From Acanthosepion lycidas (lineage: Eukaryota; Mollusca; Cephalopoda; Sepiida; Sepiidae), in assembly GCA_963932145.1 (NCBI GenBank), contig OZ010578.1:22823327-22887326 (forward strand): a DNA stretch of 64,000 nt, given 5' to 3'. This document shows positions 56,353 through 64,000 of this stretch, one piece after another; position 1 is the stretch's first letter; each line of letters starts with the position of its first letter. The position numbers and the translations under genes were made by a program. The notes beneath the pieces were generated by a model that did no database searches, was not told where the DNA came from, and saw nothing but the letters and a program-made list of their open reading frames with translations.

Positions 56353-56638
56353 TGAAAATACAATCTAAGACAAATGTCAAATAATTGCGATAGATACTTC
56401 TATTGAACCTTCACAATACTTTACGGGCTTTCAAAGCTAACTCCTGTTGAATCTGATAAAGAGCAATAAAGTTAATTATTTGAACTGTTTACTAATATTT
56501 ACTAATTATTTGGGCAACAGTGGAGTGTTTTGTACATCTCACATTCTTCAGCCTTACTCATCTTAGCATACTAACAGCGTAATATTTCTACCAAAGTGTC
56601 AAAAGAGTACTAATACGTACTCATACCTTTTTCTGGGA
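56353..56638 (+). repeat. Duplicated segment, copy 2
   Basis: Second copy of 51974-52275. Here the left flank is unique DNA rather than (TA)n, so the shared start (TGAAAATAC) marks a real boundary. Confidence 0.93.
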
Positions 56639-56719
56639 GTATGGTGTCAAATAAACAAAAGCCGGTTTAGTCGAAATTTGTTTGCTGAATTATTTTTTCT
56701 GTACTGACAGTCATCATAC

Positions 56720-56723
<4 letters not shown>

Positions 56724-56812
<89 letters not shown>
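56724..56812. repeat. (TA)n then (TG)n microsatellite
   Basis: TA array passing into a TG array. Confidence 0.97.
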
Positions 56813-56814
<2 letters not shown>

Positions 56815-58263
56815 TAAAATAAAAAAACAGAAAAGAATTAGTTATTTCTGAAATAAAATTTTATATCAAAAGTTACAAAAATATAAAAATATGTTTTGTT
56901 TTGTTTTTTGTTGTCCCTGTTGTTTTTTAAAACTGAATATTCCTTTTTATTTTCTAAGACGGTTCGGTTCGTTACGATAATGGCCCTCCACAAAGTAAAT
57001 TATATATTACCATGACTATTCTTTGGAAATATAGTGCAGTGCAGAACGAGTATCAAATAGAATTTAAAGCGCACCCCAAATAAGCAAGAGGAGTTTATAT
57101 TCCTTATATCACTTTGGAATGACAGATTCCATGCATTAAATAGATTTTGGTTTTATTCATTTGATAAACATTTTGACTTGCCCATACACTTTCCAAATGA
57201 AGTGAAATCGAGCCTCGCCGGGTTCCTTGCATTTGCATTCATGGCTGAAACAAAACTAATCATTGCCTTCAATTCTGTAGAAGCCTGAAAATCCACTTAT
57301 ATAAAATTTATAAATTGTTTATTCCTATGTCTTCCCCACGATTTTGAATTCAATGTTGCCATCGCCTAGACTAAAGAAATCAGACGAAATATTAACGGTA
57401 ATCTAATCGGTTTTAAACATTCAGCGAGGGTGCTATCATTACTACTTTCAGTTGAAATTCATAAAATCTTTCTCTTAAAATAATTTCTTTATGCTGTTAT
57501 CGCTCTTTCAAAGTATTAATGGGAGTTTTCTTGCTAACCTTTCGTTTGAAGTAGTATAGAAAGCCATCATAATTATATTAGTTTCTCCTTGAGTTACATG
57601 TGGTATCAATTTTAGCTGTGCTTACAGATGGAATTCTTCAAATGATGTGATTTCTATTGTTTGGCACAATTCTACAAAGTTCGAAGTAATGTCTTCTTCG
57701 CCAACAACCACAGGCTTCAATCGCTCAAAGACATTTTTAACTGTTGAATGCGATTGTATACTGATATCATTTTAGATATTTCTGAACGGGTTTGTTGACA
57801 TATATGACATTCACTTGGTTTCAAGGAACGGTTTAAGAACATAACTCGAATTTTCAGGTTGTTTGGGATTTGCAGTAATATTCAGTGTTGTGTGAAACTA
57901 CCTCTAGCGTAGAAAATATCTCTGTCTTGATACGTTACCAATTACTGGAAAGGCTGAAATAGGTTTATACCTTTAACCCAGAGCATTATTTTCAAGATTA
58001 CTCCTAGAATGCTTTTGAATATAGAGATAATTTTTTATTGACAATATTTTTGTATGTATAACGCATAAAATTTTGATTATGTTAAAATATAGTTCTTTGC
58101 TTAAATGTCTAAATGACACATTTTAATCTGAGGTTTTTCAAAGCAAAATACGGAGAAAAATTAAAGGTTAGACAAAATATGTTAATTTACCGCCAACTAC
58201 TAAAATGAAATGAATTTATGAAAAAAAATTATTCAACGGCGCCCAATGACATACAACAACAAT
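56813..58263. other. Unassigned DNA with dispersed-repeat piece
   Basis: 57490-57570 (gctgttatcgctctttcaaa, gttttcttgctaacctttcg) belongs to the family seen at 32.6 and 43.0 kb. Otherwise unrecognised. Confidence 0.45.
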
Positions 58264-58700
58264 CACCAAGGGTGAAAAGTGGGACCTCATTGAAATCACA
58301 ACAACGGAACCACAACGAAACCTCAACAAAAAAAAACAACGAGGAAGCGTGTGATCTCAACAGAACCACACCAACGGTGAACGGTGAACGGTGAAACGAG
58401 GAACATCAACGAAAATATATGGGCCAAACGGTGAAATGGGTACATCAACGAAACGTCAACAATTGCCAGCGCTGATTTATGGTATCTCAAAGAAACCACA
58501 ACAACAGCCAACAGCGAAACATGGACTCTCAACGAAATCACAAAACCAGTCAACGGGAAAACGTGGGGCATCAAGGAAAATACACAAGTGCCAATGGAGA
58601 AGCATGTGACCTCAATGAAACAGTAATATAAAAAACGAACGATGATGCATGGGATGTCAACGAAAATGCAACAATGTCCAACCGCAACGCAATGATCACC
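58264..58700. repeat. 42-bp minisatellite, degenerate
   Basis: About ten units anchored on tcaacgaaa-like starts at 58406, 58445, 58487, 58529, 58571, 58612 and 58657, mostly 42 bp apart, with shorter irregular units to the left. A 7-bp sub-repeat (ggtgaac) is inserted near 58375-58393. Units differ at many sites, so the array is old. Confidence 0.88.
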
Positions 58701-58757
58701 ACTAAAGAGAGTTATACGTAGAATAATGAATATATTTATTTCAGTAATTAAGTTCAT
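58323..58757 (-). CDS. Possible 144-codon repeat-encoded protein
   Basis: On the minus strand the minisatellite is open for 144 codons. Because 42 bp is 14 codons, the peptide repeats every 14 residues (FSLMPHVFPLTGFV, ISLRVHVSLLAVVV, VSLRYHKSALAIVD), giving a very hydrophobic Val/Leu/Ser-rich chain. I recognise no family. A chance open frame over a repeat whose period is a multiple of three is the simplest explanation. The complementary frame on + is open for only 72 codons. Confidence 0.2.
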   Translation of the reverse strand: MNLITEINIFIILRITLFSGDHCVAVGHCCIFVDIPCIIVRFLYYCFIEVTCFSIGTCVFSLMPHVFPLTGFVISLRVHVSLLAVVVVSLRYHKSALAIVDVSLMYPFHRLAHIFSLMFLVSPFTVHRWCGSVEITRFLVVFFC

Positions 58758-59190
58758 TTGGAAACAGATAAAAATGCAAATATATTATTTACGAGCATAT
58801 ATAAATATGTCTGTAGCCTGACACTGTCATTAGCTGAAATCTGATCTGATTTATACAATGTCTGATCTATGCAATTAACTACGTAGCAGTTGTTTAAATG
58901 CATTGATAATAAAAGTGATTACGTTGAAAAATAAATATTTATTGTGTAAAACAAATATTTTGTCATCATTAGGCTACGGAATTATTGATGCAACTATAAA
59001 TAAAAAAAACACTGCGTGCGTTTTTTAAGAATGCCGTTTTATGTTAACGCAATTTAGATTCACACAAAACATTCAAAATCATAAATTATTATTATTGCAA
59101 ACTTCTTTTGCTGATATGTAACCTTAAAATATGCGTAAATAGACCTTTACATGTATAAATAGGGTATTTATCTTACCTGCAAATTCTATG
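58701..59190. other. Unassigned AT-rich DNA
   Basis: Nothing recognised. Confidence 0.4.
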
Positions 59191-59198
59191 AAGATTTA

Positions 59199-60510
59199 TT
59201 ATTGGTGAGCCTAATCCTATCAGCATAAGATACGAAGATGACAACGTGTTGATGAAAGATGCAGAAGGAGAACCGCAGGAATGTCAGGGGAAATGATTAA
59301 GCATTGAATGTAATAAGTCAGAATGTAAGGTCATTAGCTAGAAGAATATTCTAAGATACGAGTTACGAATGGAGATCATATTTAGGAATTTATTGAAAAA
59401 AGTTTAAACAAAGTAACTATAAATAATTTTTTTGCTATCCTCTGCCAGCCACAATGATGGAGAAACATTAACTCGAACCATTGCCAGTGAGACATGCTGC
59501 AAGAGCCACTCCGTTTCGCGAGGTTCATCGACTAATCGAGATGCCATCGCGCCAATCCCCCGAAGTAACGCCATCAAACGAGGGTCAATAAACCCAGACG
59601 TCCACACTGTCACTGGAGTACAAAAAAAATCTATCAAGAGAAGAATATTTAACTATTTTTTTTTTACCTCTTCATTCCGGGCGACGGACCTCGGCCTTTC
59701 CATCACCACGGTCGAGGCCTACGGGTTAGATTTGAGGAAGGAACCCAACTGCATCCAAACCTCTTCTGATGATGTCGTTTATTGCTGCATGCTGTGGAAA
59801 GCGGCCGGAACCACGACGAAAGGAGACAGAATGCAAATCAAACTCACCAGTGGAAGCTCCACATCTGCATCTGTGACGCTCACATAATTTGAGCCCAAGA
59901 CGTATCTCAACTCCGACCCGAGTGCACTCAACATCTAGAAGGGTACCAGTAGATGAAGAGGGCTACTACGAATTGAGTTACGAATTGATGACGTCAAATT
60001 GAAACAAGTACAAAAATGTAACTATAATGATAATGTTATAACTGGCTATGGAAAATGTGAGTCAAAATGTGTAATATAGAAAAGTCATATCCCAGAACTA
60101 AAAAAAAAATAATAAGCTAAGAAGAAAATTTTTCTTAAAGCCAAGAAACCAATTCTGAATCATTTATTACCAATCTTCCTATATAGCAATTAATGCTGGA
60201 GAAATGAATTACAAATAAAGAGCATACAAGAAGCCAGATAGGTAAGGTGTTACAGAACAAGGTTTAGAATATTATTGACGGGATATTTGAATCAACAGGC
60301 AGTTTTCACCTATAAATGGTAGAATGTAATACTCACAGGACATACAGCCAAGATATAAGCCAACAAAAACATTTAACGAGCTTTTGCAAATGTATCGCAA
60401 ACTAAGTACTAGGAGAGATGGTAATTAGACGAAGTTTTCTTCAAGCTAATTAGAATAGGGAGTTGTGGAGAGTCATGATCGTCTACACCCTAAGACGATA
60501 CGGCACATAA
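59199..60510 (+). mobile_element. LINE reverse-transcriptase relic, interrupted
   Basis: Same LINE type as at 44.3-45.8 kb. 59199-59400 codes SIRYEDDNVLMKDAEGEPQ (the catalytic YADD now YEDD), then IECNKSECKVIS. After a minus-strand insertion, reading resumes around 60130 with KKPILNHLLPIFLYSN and ends with ELWRVMIVYTLRRYGT (the 'RHGT' end). Frames are heavily broken. Confidence 0.75.
59430..59945 (-). mobile_element. Retroelement C-terminal fragment (zinc-knuckle and nuclease-like)
   Basis: On the minus strand: VGVEIRLGLKLCERHRCRCG, ASTGEFDLHSVSFRRGSGRF, PQHAAINDIIRRGLDAVGF (C-x2-H-x-C-x-C...H zinc-knuckle-like motif followed by an R-H-like-x-x-x-N-D box). It then has PVGLDRGDGK, and in another frame FIDPRLMALLRGIGAMASRL, VDEPRETEWLLQHVSLAMVR. 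This is the C-terminal region of a reverse-transcriptase family common in marine invertebrates, probably carrying a restriction-like nuclease. The segment that should hold the 'KRPDG...WD' catalytic residues is largely deleted. It lies in the LINE of opposite strand, so it is nested. Confidence 0.65.
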
Positions 60511-60559
60511 AAATATCCTAATGTACCCTTTCCTTTGTGATGTAATATCAATCTTCTTA

Positions 60560-60930
60560 TTAATCAGTGAATCCAAAAGAATTCACTCGCAAATGAAGAG
60601 CGGACGAGAGATAACATAGATGAGGTTCTACAGAATAAGGAAGTTTTAAGGAAAACGGGAAGAAAAATGGTATTTATAAATGGAATCAGAAAGTTGAAAC
60701 TTTTGGGACACATAATGAGAAAAGACGGATTGAAGAATTTGCCAATCACAGGACATACTTAAGTAAAGCAAAGCATAGAGATACATCGACCAATCCACTC
60801 AACAAATTTTTGTAAATGGGTTTCATACCAAGGACTAGGAAAGAGACAAACGTTACTTTAAACTACAAATAATAGGTAATTGTATAGATACATGATCGTA
60901 AACGCCCTAAGGTTTCACGGCTCCTAACTG
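60560..60930 (+). mobile_element. LINE reverse-transcriptase 3' relic
   Basis: RDNIDEVLQNKEVLRKTGRK, RKLKLLGHIMRKDGLKNLPI then TGHT, and the terminal YMIVNALRFHG: the last third of the same LINE type as at 44.3 kb. It repeats the end already present at 60.5 kb, so this is a separate, 5'-truncated insertion in tandem orientation. Confidence 0.8.
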
Positions 60931-61330
60931 ATGTTAATCTGTTCTTTGCTATTTGGGGGTTCAATGTACATCCAGTCATTGAAAACCCATAAAATCAATA
61001 CCGCCCTTCCACATGGTACACTCTTTCTACTGTAGATTCATGATCTGCCTAATAGTGGCCCTTGCAAAAACCAATAAAACCAAAACCAAACTAGTAACGT
61101 TGCACCAACACTGAGCAGACCCCAAACCTTCACCATCATGATGGATGTGCGCCTTGTCTTGAAGGTATATTGAAACTCAAGCCCTCACTAGACCTAAATT
61201 GGAACTTATCTATCCGATCTATTTTTAAAGATGCTTGAAATTGTTTTGGTCTATTGTACCTCCCCAAGAAGTATATGCTTCTTTTTGGTTAAATACTTTC
61301 ATTTCTTTCAAGAATAAAATAAAACCACCT
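60931..61330. other. Unassigned DNA
   Basis: Nothing recognised. Confidence 0.4.
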
Positions 61331-61420
61331 TTCTAAAGAATCTTTACAAGAGCCAAATTAGGCCAGAAGTGGAATATTGCTGCAATATCTGGACTGGAGC
61401 TTCCCACTCGACATTGCCCG
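61331..61420 (+). mobile_element. Short LINE reverse-transcriptase fragment
   Basis: FLKNLYKSQIRPEVEYCCNI then WTGASHSTL is the 'LYKSxIRPxxEYCCxxW' segment of the LINE family at 15 and 31 kb. The remainder of the copy is not readable. Confidence 0.7.
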
Positions 61421-63075
61421 AGAATACTACATGAATCAACTCTGGATAAACGGTATTTGATTTATTATCTATCTGGAATAATTCATGGTTGTTGGGGTCA
61501 TAGATTTCAGTAATGCGTGCAAATCCTTAAGAAACTGTAAAACATAGGTTTTTGTTAGACTATATGTAGACTGGCAAACCACTCCTCAGAACACTGGTGA
61601 TAAAAACTGAGGTCGGTTTGAAATTTGAGACGTGGGATTCCTACGTATTTCTTTTTCTATGCTTCTAATGTTTTAAGTCAAAAAAGCCAAGAATACACGG
61701 AGATATTCAAAACATTGAAGCGTCAACATAATACCTACACGGAGATCCTTTAGCGAATAGTACCAGTACGTGGCGAACCATATTTTAGCCAACCGGTTAA
61801 AACATGCCTTCTTCTTTGCCTCCACCTATAAATAATGTTACAACTTCTCTCCCTCGTATATTAATGTGAGATCAAAAATTACCCGTGGTTGACGGCTTCT
61901 GTGATATAAGTTTTTTGGCCTGAAGAACTAAAAGAAGAGAGAACCTGAAAGACAACAGTTCACCGCAGATCAGTTGACCATGTCAGTTGAACAAACCTCA
62001 CACTATAATTGAACAGCCAGCAGTTGGTACGGTACCTTATTTATATGATGTACAGTTTACCTTGTGTTCAAACTAAATAGATAAATATTAGGGTCCTGCT
62101 GATATAGCTGTTGGTGATTCTGTGAAAGTAATGTAGGCTATTTCCACCTACCGTTAACTTCGTTAGAAATAATACATGATGATTTGCCATGTAATGGCTA
62201 ACCAAGATTCCAAATAACAACACATCAGAGCCTGGCTGATATAAGTCTGTTATTTTCTATGATTTCACGGTAGGTAGTTGCCGTATTATTTAAATATTTT
62301 AAAAATTGACTAGTCATAACTTTTGGCACGTCAGATGAAATTTATTTTCACCTTTTTCTTTGAATGTTGATTTGAATTTTCAAAAGTAGTCAGAAGCTGC
62401 GGGAACCGTGCTTCTTTTTGGTTAAATACTTTAATTTCTTTCAAGAATAAAATAATCTCAAAGCTACTGTGAAGTTATTAAAAATTTTCCAAAAGCCCGT
62501 TATGTTGTATAAAACAAATTCAACAATGAAGCCCGCAGTTCCACAAAAAACAAGACTGTATGGACAGTGTTGTAATGCAAGGCAAACATATATCTCGTGT
62601 GTTATCTAGTACTAACTCGTTCTCTTGTCAACTCTTGATCTGCAGCTTGTATTTTTTTTTTTTTTTTTTTTTTGCACAACGACGAATGGTAGCCGCATTC
62701 AAATATTTTGAATAAAAGTTGCTTTTCTTTCGGGGAGAACATTGTCAGCGAGACTACGAGTTTTGTTTATATAGTACCGTTTAATAACGACACTAGGCTC
62801 TGTGTAATATTTGTTGGTAATATGTCTAGCTATAATCTTTGTAATTTTTTTTTAATTCTGAGAAATACATATTTCAGTGACTGTGAAAATGTTTTATACG
62901 TGTTCATAATTCCTACAATAGGTATTCATCAACTCCCAGACGTTTTTCTTTTAGATCCAGATCAAGTGACCCATAAAACCTGAAGCTCACTGGGGCATCC
63001 CATGTACTGCAGCCATATGAATAACATTGTGTCTTTACCAACTGAGCCCAACTCTCTTAACTGATTTTTAATTCA
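61421..63075. other. Unassigned DNA with poly-T
   Basis: A poly-T run of about 24 bases lies near 62650. Two copies of ttctttttggttaaatactt with tttctttcaagaataaaata occur at 61280 and 62410, a short dispersed repeat. A 91-codon frame at 62708 has no known domain. Confidence 0.45.
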
Positions 63076-63079
63076 GAAT

Positions 63080-63220
63080 TGTCTTTTTCAAGACTAGTTG
63101 CCAACCAAGGCTATAGGTCCCAGTTTGCCCTTCTAATTACCAATAGTTGGGCTGGGAGGGGTAAGCGACTTATTCATAACTTTCTCAAGGATAGAAGCAT
63201 TCTTTCCTGTGAAAATATAG
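63080..63220. repeat. Dispersed repeat fragment (family of 17.3 and 27.2 kb)
   Basis: aagactagttgccaaccaag, gctataggtcccagtttgcc and gctgggaggggtaagcgact match tagaccagtggccacccaag and the following text at 27.16 kb. Confidence 0.65.
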
Positions 63221-63589
63221 CGACCACTCTTTAAAATTCCTTCTGCTAACCTATTTCAGTGTTTTTTATAAGCTACAAGATACTAAGCATTTCAAATTGA
63301 TCTGTATCCTTTAATAGCGATGAAATGCTTTTCGAATATTTTTACATTAGGAGTTATTTAAAACTGGTATCTTGATATCGCTATTTTGGGGTCTACATAT
63401 CGAGTCTATTTCTAACCTTTGAATATAGAGAACTCTTGTGACTATCAAGTAGAAACAATTCATTTTTTACTAGTTTTTCTTTTATTTTTATTTCTTTGTA
63501 TCACGATTCCCAGCGTTCAAAAATCCACAAGAATCTGAGTTATTTCACCATTTCCCATCTATTCTATGCAACGGCCGTAGATTGGTTTG

Positions 63590-64000
63590 GTTTGGTTTCT
63601 TACGGTTTGTTTTACGGTATATCAACCTCAATGGATTATTTAATGCCGATAAAATTTTAATTGCTGGTAATGTTTTTCTTCAAAAATCTATTTCTGGGAA
63701 TATATTTCGTTGAAGGAATCTATAGCTGTTCAAATTTTTTCCAAAGAATATATAGCTGTTTTTATTGCTGGTATCTTTTTAAGTATTGCTGATAATAATG
63801 TTTACATCAAAAATTATTGCTGGTAATAATTTTTTTTTATTACAAAGTATATTTGGTATTAAAACATATTTTTACACAGGTTTGCGTGTTAACTATTTGC
63901 CCATAGCTGGGACCCTAACAGGTGCTACCATCCCAGCTCAGGGTGAACCTGGGAACACCAGCAATTAAGAGGTGGTTCCATGCTCCTCAAAACCTTCTGA
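63590..64000 (+). repeat. Dispersed repeat copy (family of 17.65-18.15 kb)
   Basis: tttacggtatatcaacct, atttaatgccgataaaattt, several tattgctggtaat units, then tagctgggaccctaacag and caccagcaattaagaggt. It runs past the window edge. The unit order matches the copy at 17.65-18.15 kb, so the family has a tandemly repeated internal region and a conserved 3' end. Confidence 0.7.

Noticed and set aside
51974-56638. Direct repeat pair as LTRs of a retrotransposon
   Set aside because: No CA terminus, no target duplication, no primer-binding site or polypurine tract, and no gag/pol coding in between.
59432-59887. 151-codon plus-strand frame as a gene
   Set aside because: The opposite strand carries conserved retroelement peptides over the same bases, so the plus-strand frame is a shadow.
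1-64000. CRISPR arrays, bacterial operons, ribosome binding sites or phage genes
   Set aside because: Composition, microsatellites, SINEs and LINEs are those of an animal genome; no spaced direct repeats of CRISPR type were seen.

Overview
The window looks like intergenic or intronic DNA of an animal, most likely a cephalopod (octopus-like) mollusc. It is AT-rich and has no long intact reading frame (the longest is 174 codons). It holds more than two dozen (TA)n arrays, tRNA-derived SINEs, and many decayed copies of LINE, Penelope-like (PLE), Helitron, mariner and hAT elements. The cephalopod assignment is inferred from the repeat mix; no host gene was found to prove it. I recognise no host protein-coding exon, rRNA or functional tRNA.

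Layout. 0-8 kb: a LINE tail, two PLE relics (GIY-YIG and reverse-transcriptase parts) and several copies of a short (TA)n-flanked element that carries a hammerhead-ribozyme-like fold. 8-22 kb: mostly unrecognised AT-rich DNA with a LINE tail, a tRNA-SINE, a 26-bp tandem repeat and dispersed-repeat fragments. 22-28 kb: PLE terminal-repeat remnant, a LINE, a decayed Helitron helicase bracketed by inverted copies of another repeat, and SINEs. 28-38 kb: PLE 3' end, a foldback repeat family, a LINE interrupted by a hAT MITE with a perfect 8-bp target duplication, and another LINE tail. 37.9-40.1 kb: a PLE with inverted terminal repeats, followed within about ten bases by a DD37D mariner inserted at TA. 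41-52 kb: a large hairpin element, a decayed LINE with an intact YADD box, and two PLE copies with inverted plus direct terminal repeats. 52-64 kb: a duplicated 0.3-kb segment, a MADE1-like mariner MITE, a 42-bp minisatellite open in one frame, nested LINE fragments and dispersed repeats.

The most interesting signal is the recurrence of hammerhead-type RNA cores (CTGANGA, short stem, GAAA). They occur both in PLE terminal repeats, where such ribozymes are known, and in a separate short element whose flanks are (TA)n. In that short element three dispersed copies keep helix I paired with different base pairs, and one copy keeps the full core, a GTC cleavage triplet and helices I, II and III. 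This suggests a retrozyme-like, non-coding mobile RNA family.

Nothing here works together as a pathway. The window is a record of nested transposition, and every coding element seen is broken by stops or frameshifts. All element names rest on peptide and terminal motifs read by eye, with no database search.
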